Assembly: GCF_910592395.1 (NCBI RefSeq)
Contig: NC_088312.1
Coordinates: 16,497,292-16,561,291, forward strand
Origin: Lineus longissimus
Lineage: Eukaryota > Nemertea > Pilidiophora > Heteronemertea > Lineidae
Reading direction: 5' to 3'
Length of the DNA: 64,000 bases
Shown here: positions 10,859-22,738 of the stretch, in pieces
Layout of the letters: each line of letters begins with the position of its first letter
Numbering within the stretch: the stretch's first letter is position 1
Notes under the pieces: model-generated
Database searches by the model: none
Seen by the model: only the letters and a program-made list of their open reading frames with translations
Told to the model about the DNA's origin: nothing
Translations under genes and position numbers: made by a program

Positions 10859-12305
10859 GTTTGCGCAGCTTCCCAACAGAAATCTCTTTCTGGTCTTGAC
10901 AACATTGCAGCTGAGGGGTCGGAGGCATTTGATTCATTGTTCACCATTGCAGAAAGTCTTGGTGATCTTCGTAAGTAACAATTACTATATTGTGTTGGTC
11001 ATCCTCAGATGGGAAGCTGGCATTTTATTTCATAACCTGATCAGTGCCAGATCCAGACTTTGATAATAGAGGGGGCATGAAATTGGTTTTCTATTGAAAT
11101 AATGCTCTTCTTCCTTGCTGAATCACCAAGGAATGCATGAAAAATCATTATTTTGCAGAAAACAGGAGGGGCATATGTTGTCTCCATCTAGATTCAGCCT
11201 TGCTTACGCGGTGCCATGCCCAATTTCTATATGAAATAAACACGCTATCAACCACTTAGTAATGAGGGAAAAAGCTTTTTGTCAAGCTGACACGTGATCA
11301 TTCAAACACATTATTGTGTACTGAGGATGGTAAACGATCATGGCTGTTTCTTGTGCCATAATACTTCGTTCTGTCTAAACCCTTCATCTCAGGATGAACC
11401 ATTGCTGGAATTAGCTACTTTCTCACAACTGTTTGGTAATACAAGTGCTTCCACTTCCAGAGTATCCAGCTGCTTCTCTTTAGGACCTGAAGAAAAAGAT
11501 CCGTTCTTCCAAACAGTATCTCAAGACAGATTACAAGTTGCACATCAGTGAGGCAAACCCGTGTGCAGACCACTGCATTACCTTTGCTCTGTCAGATGGA
11601 CAAACCAAGTGCTCCCATGACCATGACTTGGTGTGTGAACGTTGTGAGGAATTGAAAGAAATGCTTGATATGATGGAAGTTGCATTTGATAACCCAGAAG
11701 TGGTTTACAGGTAAATTGAGCTGTCTGCTACTGTAAAAATATTTCAGAATATAATGTACAAAAATGTTGACCCTATACTGGTACCAGCGGAAAAACTATG
11801 CTCATCTAAACTTGTCATACCCTGTAGTTTTGATATCCCAGAATTGCATAAACCATTACCAGTAGCATGTTCTGGAATGGAATGATGCCATAGTCCATAC
11901 TATACCCATAGTCAATACTATACCTGAACACGAACAAACATTGATAATACATGTACGTGTATCTAGCCTTTGTAGGCCCTATTTCACTTTATTCTCTTTG
12001 ATAATTGTTATGCTCTTCATTGTAGGTACGAAAAGCAGTTAGAAGAACTGAAGTACGACTTCGAAGCCGGCCGAGAAAAAGTTCTGCATCTGAAATCCCA
12101 TATAATGAGAGCGAAGAACCAAGAAAGATGCAAAGTTCAGATTCTTCAAGAGCTGCAACCACATCAGGCACTAATAACAATGGATTGGGCCATGAAGTTT
12201 CTGCCAACGAAATATAGGGAAGTGCAGCAGGATTGGTTTGGAAAAAAGGGTGTTTCCTGGCATGTGTCTGTTGTCATAACTCGTGTTGAGGGGAACGAAT
12301 TTCAG
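10859..12305 (+). CDS. Exons 7-9 (10859-10970, 11484-11710, 12026-12305)
   Basis: Exon 7 ends in phase 1. The best reading of exon 8 (D-L-K-K-K-I-R-S-S-K-Q-Y) needs phase 0, so one base has been gained or lost. Exon 8 encodes a Cys/His cluster (C-A-D-H-C, C-S-H-D-H-D, C-E-R-C) and ends GTTTACAG|GTAAAT in phase 2, which fits exon 9 exactly. Exon 9 encodes L-I-T-M-D-W-A-M-K-F-L-P, whose Asp is the candidate first catalytic residue, followed by W-F-G-K-K-G-V-S-W-H. Confidence 0.58.
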
Positions 12306-12628
12306 GTGTGTATAGAATCAAACATTCTGAGAAAACATCAATGTCAGAGTGAAGTGAAGCTTAAAATGAAATGAAAACTGATATTGGATCTAGATAAATT
12401 ACTTAGTCAAACCCGAAACATGCACTATAACTCTGCATTATAGGAAAGGAAGTGTCTTTATACAATAACTTTGCTGACTGTCGCTGCTGTACCTGTGGTC
12501 TCAATGGTTACATCCTGCAGCGCAATCAGTCCTTCCACGCGACTGTTTTGATACAAATGATACTTTTAGTAGTTATGAGTACATGCGTATGAGCTTCATT
12601 TATTTAGGTAGTGCTTTCTTTTCTTCAG

Positions 12629-13781
12629 ATCCACTGTTACGTCCATGTCCTGGACCAATGCAAACAAGACTGGTTCGCAGTATTCTGTCTTGTGGAAGCC
12701 ACACTATTGAAGGTGAAGTTGGAGACACCTACAGTGAAGGACGTATTCTTACGCTCAGATGCAGGTTGTTATCATAATGCATCCTTACTAATATCGATGA
12801 AAAACCTGCAACAGATCACAGGCCTCACTATCAGGCAATATGACTTTTCTGAAGCACAGGCAGGATGTTACTAATGCATCTGAGATGAAGGATGCGCTGG
12901 AGTCATATGGTGGTGTCAGATGCTGCTATGTTTCTGTTGTGACACTTGCAGCTGGTGCACCTAAGGCTCTGACATGGCCAGGAATCACGTCATTTACCAA
13001 CTTTCGTTATGAGGACGGTGGAATCCGTGTTTGGAAGGCATACAGTATTGGTACTGGCGAGTTCTTTCCATACCCCAAACTGGAGAGCAAGCAAGCTGCT
13101 CCATTAGCTCCAACTGGAGTGACACTCAGTGTGTATACGCGGCCTAGTGTAGGTGTTGGAGCAATGAAGGCACAAGGTGAAATCAACAAGGTGGAAAACC
13201 CGTGCCCTGAAAATGGATGTGACCAATTTTTCAAATCACAAGAGGACCTGACAGAACATTTGGCCTATGGCTCCCACACAAGTGTGACACTCAAGGAAAC
13301 CGTGATGGACAAGTTAAAGCGGAAATGGGCTGGGCGAGTTGGTGCCATAGCCAAAGTTGGACAACCCTCCGCATCTGTTGTAGTAAGGAGCAAGACAGAT
13401 GCAGATTCAGAACAATCTTTGCTTTTTGCAGGCTGGGCTCTTCGAGGACAGAAGACCTCAAGACGGTTTTCTGCAGAAGTGCGGAGATATTTGTATGAGG
13501 AATTTATGAAAGGTGTGACTGGGTTCAAAGAAAATCCAACTAACGTTGCAAAGCGCCTGAAGATGATGTTTCCCAAGGATCAGTGGCTGACTTCAACACA
13601 GGTCATATCCTACTTCAGTCGCCTCTCTGCAAAACAAAAGCAGGGACAGCTTTCAGAAGTATCGGGCCACTCCGAGGAAGATGAGGCACAAGAGGATGCC
13701 CAAGAAGAGGTACACCAGGAGACAGTCAAGCGCTACAGTCTTCGTAGAAAGGTTATGACAGAAGTAGGGATACTAGTATAA
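12629..13781 (+). CDS. Last exon: acidic motif, deletion scar, C2H2 finger
   Basis: The acceptor is TTCTTCAG. The frame runs through L-R-S-D-A-G-C-Y-H (candidate second Asp) to Y-D-F-S-E-A-Q-A-G, then hits a stop at about 12872. Coding resumes one base out of frame at D-V-T-N-A-S-E-M. In relatives I remember, these two blocks are separated by roughly 20-25 residues including the third acidic region, so a deletion removed it. Downstream is a C2H2 finger (C-x4-C-x12-H-x5-H, near 13202-13275), a K-R-K-W-A-G-R-V helix, a conserved W-A-L block, and an acidic tail. The stop is at 13779-13781. Confidence 0.62.
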
Positions 13782-16113
13782 CCAACTTCACCTATGAACT
13801 CATTGGTTTTGATGACTTCGTTTGGAACCATTTTATCATGATTGGATTGCAGACAGCTAGTCTTCAGTCAAGTCTTTTCGTTCGATCTAGCGTTATCATT
13901 CCATTCAGCTGCGTAGCTTATGGGTTGATCGCCATGCCCCTGCATTTAGCGTGAATCTCTCAATCTTGTTGCAGCTTGCCATACCCTTGACTAAAGTGAT
14001 CATGGGTGCACTAATCAGCATAGTATCCTCTTGAGTGTACAATAATAATGTGCATTGTATTCAGAAAGCATTTCGAGTCAACAATAGTAATGTACAGTAC
14101 CGGTCCCATAAGAGGATCATGACTACTACCCCTCACAGTGGTTAGAATAGCCTAGCTGGTGGTTTATTGTCGATGAACAGTTGAAGCCTGCTGTGAAAAT
14201 CCATAGCCCAATTTCCACTTATTTTGGTTTTGAATTTGAAAATTGAGAATGTGAGTATGAAGGGCTTGCCTGTATCGATGAATGACCAGTATCTCTTGGT
14301 GGACAGTGGCTGAGGAAGCTTCAGTATAATGCTGGTTCTTTGCACTGGCAGGTGCCTACCAGAGTAACCCTCAGAAGTCAAGACTATCAGGAATGTCAGT
14401 TATGAATCTGTGTAATTTTCAGACATGTTCCCCATCCTCAATTTTGCCCAGCAGTATTTATACCATTGACAGTACTTTACGTGTTTCAGAATTTCTAAAT
14501 AGTGAGCCAGTCTTTGTTGGCATGGTTAATGCTGTTGTGAGTGCTGCTCTGATTCAAAGTGGTTATTCCATTTTTTGTTTCCATGGTCTCTGCAGGTGGT
14601 GACATACCACATCCATGTATATGCCCATGTACACATCATGAAAAGAGTATTATTTCTCGATGCAGCGATATCTTTTTTTGTAATTAGTCTATAATAACAT
14701 TATATTTTCATATTAAAAGAAAATAATCTTATACATCACGTTGTTCATCCATCTCTGTCAATAAGGCTGGAAGTAGGCCATGATTTGTATTGAAATGAAG
14801 AAATGATGCTGAAACTAACAATATAAAACGAGAAGCCGATGGCCACGCTACCTCAGGTTAGGCTTAGGGGGCCTTACCTATTCCTTCAAACAGTTCTTCA
14901 TTGTACCTAGTATTACATGGGTACCTAGCCCTGTGATTGGACATAACGGGGATATTTTTGCCGATGCAATGACTGTTCAGCTCCATGTCTTTCACCACCC
15001 TGATGACACCAAATGTACTTCTGGTAGCATGTACATGTTGTGATGGATCATCTAGTACAGTAGAAGCGACATTCAGCTAAATAACCCTTTCTAGTTTGGT
15101 TTAGAATATAAAGCTATACTTCCTAGCTGGAGCATGTGCATGGATTAACCCCATCAGTAAAATGGGCACAATCTGAAAGAAAGGCTGTGTCCTGCCATAT
15201 GAAGTGGGGATGGGGCTGAAGTTCATTTTATCATTTTCCTCTACCTCTACTCCGGTAGTACAGCATATTATATTGTTTATTATACTACATTCAATCATCT
15301 GTGCCATTCACCACTGTCGTGTCTATTTTGCCCTTTTGGAACTGAAGTTTCTTTTTTCTGTCCTCGAGCATACTTGACATTTTTTACCTGATCTTTTTGA
15401 TGAATAAATTGAATTTGAGGGGGAGGGGGGTCGGACCCCAAGACTGGGTGACCTAGTCTTCTTGGCCTCAAAATACTGTTGAGATGGTCCCTAAGCTTAT
15501 ATCTCCCGCAGGGAGATCGGTGATGCACGTATAATCAATTTCTGTAGAAAATCATACTAGTTCAAGTCATTCCCAATAGGTGGCGACAGCCCAAAATGAT
15601 CAAATTTGGCCTAACTTTCAAGCTTTGGCATTCCTAGCTGAACAGAGCGGACAACGTTTTTATTCTTGATTTTAGATCTTGACATCATAAAGTATCCGAC
15701 AGGCAAAGAACCATTGCCCAACTCCCTGCAAAGGGTGAGATATCCGGGCTGAAAGTTCACCATGTTTCATTGACCCCTTTGAGATAGGGGTAGGGGTAGG
15801 CCTAGTACAACAACATCGAAGGTCATTTGGCTATGCTTTTTTGTATTTGGGTAGCTCTTGTCATGTATTCACTCATAACAACAGGTCAATCCAATATTCT
15901 ATCCATTTCCTGCGCAGGGTCACTCATTATCCCCACTAAAGATCTCTATAAAAAAAGGTCAAAATCACCCCCAAATCAACTCTGACCCATATCTCAGCCC
16001 CTGTTGGAGGGATTGGTGAAATATTTGGCACGATTTCATTTCTCACCTAAGGGGCTCCACCCACCAAATATCAATGAAATCGGTGAAATTGCTCTATCAC
16101 CCACTGCCTGGTG
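13782..16113. other. Intergenic DNA, no gene recognised
   Basis: The 3' flank of the multi-exon gene. It contains a G-rich/C-rich patch with dyad symmetry around 15419-15440 (GTCGGACCCC) and, from about 15550 to 16110, sequence styled like an old interspersed repeat (CACCTAAGGGGCTCCACCC). Short ORFs here lack conserved motifs. Confidence 0.4.
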
Positions 16114-17340
16114 CTATCGTGGACTTGCATTTAATAGTTTTCTTGCAAGTTTGTAACCCTCTGCCGGATCCTTTACTGCGCAACACTCAATCACCTGCCT
16201 TGCCTTTCCTGTACAGTATCGCAGAAGCCTACTTAGCTTGACACTGTTGTCAATGAGGTCACGGTCAACGGAGTTTTCGAATGCCCTTATAAACAGCCAA
16301 TACCTAAGAGGATCCCCTTCAAAGGTCATCAGATCTACCTTAGGCAACTGCAGTGTATTTAATAACATCCTTTGCTGCTGTTGCCCTTGCTGCAAAACCT
16401 CCATAAGAGCGTCTGTAACTGTAGGGCTACTCATATTACTTACTGTTGGCTGGTTGCTCATCACATTGCTTCCAGGAAATGGTGTAAAGAAACTGGTGTT
16501 GACAGGTGGCACACTTTCCGGTGCCATTGGGGTAGATTGATAGTTGGCATAGTTAGTCATATTTCCAAGGACATGGCCTGGTTGAAATTCAAGTCGCGTT
16601 GGATCCAATCTAGTGTCATTTGTCTTTAACACATTGGGACCACCGTTCCTGGAAACGCCCACCTTCTCGGACGCTCCAGGACTTCTACTTGATTTAAATG
16701 CTCTTTCCTTTGCCTGAGCATGTGCTAATTTGGCCTTCATTTCCAACTCTTCCCGCCGTTGTGACATTTCAAGCTCTTTCTTGGCAAGAGCTTGTCTCTC
16801 CGACAATAGCGATGGCTCTACTTCATACGCGGCACAATTGGCTGCTGCCCGCATCTGGGCCATGGAAACACTGGACCTGTGGCTGCCGCTACGGCTACTG
16901 ACAGACCTGCGCTTACAAGCTAAGTTTGAAACTGAATCGTCTGCGCTAATTGTATCTAATGAGCTTACATCTGAACTGACACTACTGGCCGCCTTTTCCG
17001 AGAGCCTTTCCGTTAAAGCCTCAGACTAAGAAGATATTCCTTCTAGGCGTCGCTTCATGAAACGCGCTACCCCATCGCAATACAACCTTGACTCGGCAAT
17101 ATCTTCTGCACTGTTAAGAAGACTATGATATGCATTATGGCATGCAAGAAAATCTGTGAAAATCCTACCTAAATCGTCGCCTAATTTGGTAATCCTTTCC
17201 AACTTTTCCTTTGAATCAGTACAGTCCAACAGTGTCTGAATCTCATTTCCCTTTCTTGTCAATAGTCCCTTTGCATTTGAGCGTCTTTGCTTTAAAGTCT
17301 TTAATTCCCTTTGAAGTAACATTGCAGCGGCCATTTTCAC
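16114..17340 (-). pseudogene. BEL/Pao LTR retrotransposon gag remnant
   Basis: Minus-strand reading from the ATG at 17340. The N-terminal part (L-K-T-L-K-Q-R-R-S-N-A-K-G-L-L-T) is followed by an in-frame TAG at 17026-17028. It continues through a Ser-rich stretch and a charged coiled coil (E-L-E-M-S-Q-R-R-E-E-L) to L-P-K-V-D-L-M-T-F-E-G-D-P-L-R-Y-W and C-T-G-K-A-R-Q-V-I-E-C-C. The last two are the DUF1759-type hallmark of BEL/Pao Gag. It breaks off at 16114, before the zinc knuckle, protease and reverse transcriptase. Neither LTR was identified. Loss of the 3' two-thirds plus the stop makes it inactive. Confidence 0.85.
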
Positions 17341-18720
17341 AATCTGTCTCGGTCAGCGTCGATCAGCCTCGAATCATTAGATGTTCCTCCGAACGTCGCA
17401 AGATACACAGACGGTCAGCCTAGCCTGTCTATCCTAACTAAAGAAAGTTCCTTCGAAAGTCAAAAGATCCAAAAGATAATTCCATCCAGAATTCATCTTT
17501 ATTGAACAGAAATGTAATTTCGAGCGAGATATTCCAAACTATGATCAAATTTAAATGAAGAAATGTCCCTTTGTACGAAACACGCCTTTATTAATTGTAA
17601 CCCTTCAGATCTTTCTTGATACATGTAGCTTTAGCATTCATAATGGTGAAAGGTAGTTCATCTGAGCTGGTTTCAGCAGCAGCGGTGGTTCAATCTGTAA
17701 TTAATAATCATTGAAATAAGCCCAATGCTAATTTTACCTAAAGATATAAGACATGAGAAATTGATATAAATCGGCAACCAGAATCAAACTTACAAAGCTG
17801 GGGACTCTAAAATGTCTCTGAAATAGTATTGAAAATCATATTGAAAATAGTTTGACTTTGAGTTCTTATAATTATCGTGATGTTGCTTTCTTGGCTTCTG
17901 ATATCTCACTGCCGAGCGGGACCACACCGTGGACGCCTGTCCTACTTAAAAGGAGACTACATCCTGTTTAACATATAAAATAGTCATTTTTTGTCCTAGC
18001 TGTACCAGTTACCAGAGTTTCAAAGAGAATAACGTTAATTAACTTTGTCAGAAAGTTCCTGTTGACAACATGGTTGACGACCATCCCAAAGAAAGATGCT
18101 AGAATTTTACGTCAACAAGTAAAAAGAAGTGTGGTATAGGCCTACATTGATTTTGTCCGTAACAATGGTTACGAAATAATTTTTTTTGTATGTATTGGTG
18201 TACATTGACGTAGTGTATTGATTTTGACGTTTTTTCCTCTGTACTGCTTATTTCTGGATGCATTTTGCTCAAATGTTCAGGTTATTTTTTTTTTCGTGTG
18301 TATCTTTAAAGCTGCCAAGTTTCATTTCGAACTATCCATCAAAAAAATCGGGCCCTCCAGATTCCCCCAAAATGGCCAAAGGGCTCCAAAGTTGACAATT
18401 TTTATCTTTATAATTTGCAAATCTCTAACCTGGAAATTGTGTTGGGTCCCGAAATAGCATTCCGCGAAGATGACATCACTGCAGCTGCTGCCCTCTATTT
18501 CCCCAACGCTGAATTACAGGCAATGTCGGACAAACATGCGGTTTCGTAATGGATTCAGGCTTTCTTACGAGGGCAGTAAGATTCAATCTGGCACATGTCC
18601 GAGTGTTGGAAATACTACATAACTGTTCTGAATATTTGTCTCTCTGACTCTATGGTATCATTCATGCTAAAAACAATGCAGGGTCAAAGATAATTGACTT
18701 TGAAATAAGCTCAAATGCGT
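17341..18720. other. Intergenic DNA flanking the gag remnant
   Basis: May include the BEL/Pao leader and a 5' LTR on the minus strand, but no TG...CA pair or primer-binding site could be identified. No protein-coding signal was recognised. Confidence 0.3.
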
Positions 18721-18740
18721 AGAAATAAGTGTCGATGTCC

Positions 18741-18830
18741 GACTGTCACGTGACTAAAACGTCATCAATATCTTATGCAAATGACCTTGTGAGCTATAAA
18801 TAGTAACTTCGCGAGATGCTATTAGATTCA
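18741..18830 (+). promoter_or_regulatory. Promoter-like cluster: E-box, octamer, TATA
   Basis: Within about 60 bp are CACGTG (18747-18752), an octamer ATGCAAAT (18775-18782) and CTATAAATAG (18794-18803), in the usual order for a pol II promoter. A start site would fall near 18825-18835. An H1 element begins at 18835, so any transcript would now run into it. The displaced downstream sequence would be at 22739, where no conserved ORF was seen. Whether this promoter belongs to a host gene or a transposon is unknown. Confidence 0.4.
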
Positions 18831-18834
18831 AGAA

Positions 18835-20630
18835 CAAGAGGCCCAAGGGCCTGGCGCTCAGCTGAAATGGATAGGTGAAGGCAAGGGTCAAGTGTGTGTC
18901 GGTACCGTTATTATGAGGCAACGTGAAGCTATAACGTCTAGCACGCAGAAGTGCTGGTGCGAAGACCTTCTTGCTATATCAGTGCATGCTGAAGTACTGA
19001 GTTGACGTCACCCTGCTATATGACGTAAAGTCATTTCTATTGCCGTTGCAGTAGTGGGGTGTGTGATGACGTCAAGGAGTTGTGTGGTGACGTCAAAGAG
19101 TGGAGTCCTTGTCTTAATGCAGCGTAGGTGGAACTAATAACATGCACATGGACACAAGGTACATAATTATTACAGTGTATTTTGTGAGGTGGGGCCTGGT
19201 GCTTTACAATGGTCAAATGAACCGACTGTTGTCTGGACATTGATGAAGTGGATGCAGCCAAATGTTTGGGACGGTCTTTTTTGTATGTGAAGAAAAGATG
19301 ATAAAGAGTTGGTTAACAAAATGAACTTTATTGGTGTGACAGATATTTGATGCCTTTCGGCAGATATTTGAACGCCTTGCGGCAGATATTTGTTGCCTTG
19401 CGGCAGATATTTGATAACGCTCTCCAGGAATGGAAAGCAGTAAAACGAGTAAGCACACCTTACTCTGAATGTGGGAACAGCAAGTGCTTTCCTGGACTTG
19501 AAATGTGCCAACGACTCCTCTTGCAATAACCAACAACAGTAAATCTGTAAAAAAAGAGAAGAGAAATTAACACTGACTGAATAAATGAAATGGCCAGGGC
19601 CATTGTGCTCACCTCATGTGGAGGAAAGATGGATAAAGAGCATGGTATTGTGTCATGTAGTGTTAGGTTTGATGTAGGTCCAAGCAATTACAATTTCCCC
19701 AAAATGGCCAATTTACAGTACATTCGACCTCTGTGACCTTGAAAATTAGGTCAAATCAAAGAAGACCCGGGTGACACATTGAATGGTTGTTAGAATTAGA
19801 TGTACCTATGATATAAAATTGGTGCCAATCGGGCAAGTCATTACTAGGAATAATGGCATTTTGAAGAATTTAGGATGTGGCCCCTTCCCTGGAGGCCAAA
19901 CGGCAAATCAGATCGCACCAAACTTCGGTACCTGAGATCACCTGACCAAGGGGTACATGTGTCATGTGTACTTAATTTGTGATCAATAGTCATTGCAGTT
20001 AAGAAACGTGCCATAGTTACGGCCTGACGGCGAATTTACGCCATTTGACCTATGTGACCTTGACAAGAAGGTAAAATTAAAAACCTGTGTGACATATACT
20101 GTATGGTGGTTACATGTACCCATGATATCAAATTGGTGGCAATCGGGCAAGAAGTTAAGGAATAATCACATTTTTAAGGTTTTTGGATTTTGCGCCCTGG
20201 TGGTAAAGTGGTGAATCATATTGGACCAAACTTCGGTCCCTGAGATCACCTGACTAAGGGGTAAATGTGTATCAAATTTGGTATCAATAGTCATTGCAGT
20301 TTAGAAACGTGCCATCGTTACATCCTAACGGCCAATTTACACCATTTGACCTCTGTGACCTTGAAAAGGAGGTCAAATCAAAAACCCGGAGGATATATGA
20401 TGCACCTTTGCTAGAAGTACCTACCATATTTTTTTCAAAATTTCCCGACTACTATTAAGGGAGATATTGCATATTTTCACTTTTAACGTTTGGCCCCCTG
20501 GTGGCCAAACCATGACACGAATCGGACTGAAACTTGGTCTCCAAGATGTCATCGCATAAGGGTACATGTGTACCAAGTTTCAACTCAATAGCTCTAACAG
20601 TTACGAAACGTGCCCTGCTAACGGACGACG

Positions 20631-20669
<39 letters not shown>

Positions 20670-22738
20670 AGACGACGGACGCCACGGTATGGGATAAGCT
20701 CACCTTTGCTAAGAGGTGAGCTAAAAAGGGTGACATAGACGGGGAAATGTACACCACCGGATACAGTCTGTGCTTGACCAGGCATCGGTCAGATGATATC
20801 CTGAACAAGGCATCTATGGAAGCAAATCCAGAAAGAGACTTAACCTTCGAAGGGCACACTTATTACTCAGTGAAAAGTCAGTTCTGTGGGCTGTTTTCCA
20901 ATTCAAAATAAAAGTGTAACCTCTTTAAATTAGTCTAACAGACTGAACCATAACACTCAACAGCCAACCGTGCCCACATGATGTGAGCCGAGAGCTCGGC
21001 TTAAAGATGAGCGAGTGGTGTACTACATTTTGAAAATTGTCTATCGTCTACGACATGTGACAGAACAGGATCTAGTGGACTTAATGATGAGGTACTATCA
21101 AATAAGGTGTCCATCAATTGAATCATAAGGGCCTGTTGAGTTATCCTCTTAGGCTATCGTTTTTGTCTTTTTTTACAGCCAACAGTACAACCATGCACAG
21201 CGCAGTGTACAGACAGTACAGGATTGCAAACCAAAAACATGAGCATTGCTGCCTAACGAAACTGCAGTGGAATTCATACTACGATGTCATAATGTGACTT
21301 TCAAAATAATTTTTTTCACGGCCAATGACCAGACAGGGAGAAAACAAACGTAAATAGCGAGATTTGTTGCAAAATTGCCAACCACAACAACTCAGGGACC
21401 GGAGCCAAAATGGCCGACGGCGAATTCTCCGGTCGCTCGCGCAGTCCATAAACAAGCATCAATTTTACCAACTTTGGGTGCAAGCTTGGTCATCAAAGTT
21501 ACAGAACTGTTAGAAATACATCTAAACAACATAAATATACAGTTAAAAGTGCATAAAAATCCCGTTTCAACCTCCGGGCGCTACCTTTTTTTCTCCGCCA
21601 GACTTCGGGCCCTACCGGTCGTTATTTAGTGCGACCGCCACCAGAGTGTTTATCAAGATCTTTTGCCGTTTTAATTGCGCGTTTTAGGCAGATTAATCAA
21701 TTATTACATGCATGCATTATATATCACCGAAATGATAATTGCGTAGGCTATTTGAAACTAAGTTCAGATATTATTTTCGATCTTTGAACTGAATTAAGGC
21801 GAGTGATTCTTGACACCCGGTCGACAAATCAGGACTTGCAAAATTCACGTGAGATCGCTTGCATCATCGGCACGTTTGAAAACCGAATTACACAAATTCC
21901 ACAAATATTTATCACATACTATATGTATCACCACAAAGGTAACTCTCTAGACTATTTGAAACCAAGTTCAGATACTTATTTTCACAAAAATTCGAAGCTA
22001 TGCAAGCGATTTTTCAGTGGTAGAGATCGACGGAAACAAATTTCTCGCTCTAAAATCACATGAGACAAGCACCAACTTTCGCTAATTTGTGCACAAAATT
22101 TCCGCAATATTATAAAAAACTATTGATAAATCTGAATTATATAGACTCTTTGCAGTACCTTCACAAATTTCAGATACATGGTCAGGTTGATTGAAAGCGT
22201 ATCAACCGATTGAACATGAGAAAGTTCACTCACCTTCATTGAAGCAGCGACTACCACCATTTTTAAATGGTGGCATCTCTTCTATCGATCGGCCAATCAG
22301 CAGCACTGCTTGCAAAAAGTTGAGCCACCGCCAAATTTGAAATCGCCAAAATTCAGTCAATGTGCCTGCAGCGCCAACTGGCGGTGAAAACTATATTAAT
22401 TCCATTAAAAGTAAAAAATGAAAAATATTTAAAAATATTCAGCCATATTTGAAATCAATATTTGCTCTGTGGACCGAGGTAAAAAGGGAAAGAAATCTAA
22501 ACGCAAAATGACCTCATTCTCTTAATATAGGTCGGATCGCGCTGATTTTTCGTTTTTTTGAGTTCACCTTGGGCAACTCCTAATTTACCACCGTCAACGA
22601 AGTGGCTGGGCCTTCCCGGTCAGAAATGTCCAATTTTGTCCACAGATGGGTCCCTAGATGGATGGATGGATTGCAGGACGGACACCATTTGAACAGCTAT
22701 TCTACTAGCTCCGCTGACTTTGTCAGCTGAGCTAAAAA
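18835..22738 (+). mobile_element. H1 element, copy a (contains H2 copy b)
   Basis: Starts CAAGAGGCCCAAGGGCC followed by TGGCGCTCAGCTG. Ends GCTGACTTTGTCAGC followed by TGAGCTAAAAA. The 5' palindrome GGCCC-AA-GGGCC, the subterminal inverted repeat CTCAGCTG / CAGCTGAG and the 3' hairpin are intact. The body contains a 20-22 bp minisatellite (GGCAGATATTTG) at 19338-19415, a long unique stretch and a GATG microsatellite near 22656. It is a paralogue of the copy at 46170-49698. Differences between the two are mainly two later insertions, one in each copy. No autonomous replicase is encoded. Confidence 0.75.
19586..20727 (+). mobile_element. H2 element, copy b, nested in H1 copy a
   Basis: Same termini and tandem interior as the copy at 2639, including a (GAC)n tract at 20634-20669. 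The paralogous H1 copy carries the empty site at about 46905-46925 (ACTGACTGAATAAAAAAGGG), so boundaries are exact to within the A-run. At most a few A residues are duplicated. Confidence 0.8.

Larger units (their letters stand above)
4214..13781 (+). pseudogene. Multi-exon zinc-finger / putative DDE-type protein gene, decayed
   Basis: Inferred exons are 4214-4546 + 6963-7140 (one exon split by a transposon), 7480-7550, 7870-7962, 8337-8459, 9013-9459, 10039-10377, 10859-10970, 11484-11710, 12026-12305 and 12629-13781. All introns have AG/GT borders. Phases agree except between 10970 and 11484, where a 1-nt mismatch implies an indel. Protein features in order: a Cys/His-rich N-terminal module (C-x8-10-C-W-x5-C-x-H-P-L-H, then C-K-D-C), a low-complexity linker, an alpha-helical middle, a Cys/His cluster encoded at about 11550-11640, three acidic motifs spaced like an RNase-H-fold transposase (MDWAMKF, LRSDAGCYH, YDFSEAQAG), a C2H2 finger, and an acidic tail. 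From memory, similar large proteins recur in cnidarian, amphioxus and other marine invertebrate genomes, so this may be a transposon gene or a domesticated relative. Breaks: the exon-1 insertion, the phase mismatch, and an internal deletion with frameshift near 12866. Confidence 0.7.

Noticed and set aside
19170-19536. Minus-strand ORFs with repeated Y-L-P-Q-G (also 37365-37793 and 46546-46980)
   Set aside because: They are translations of the GGCAGATATTTG minisatellite in H1; frames differ among copies.
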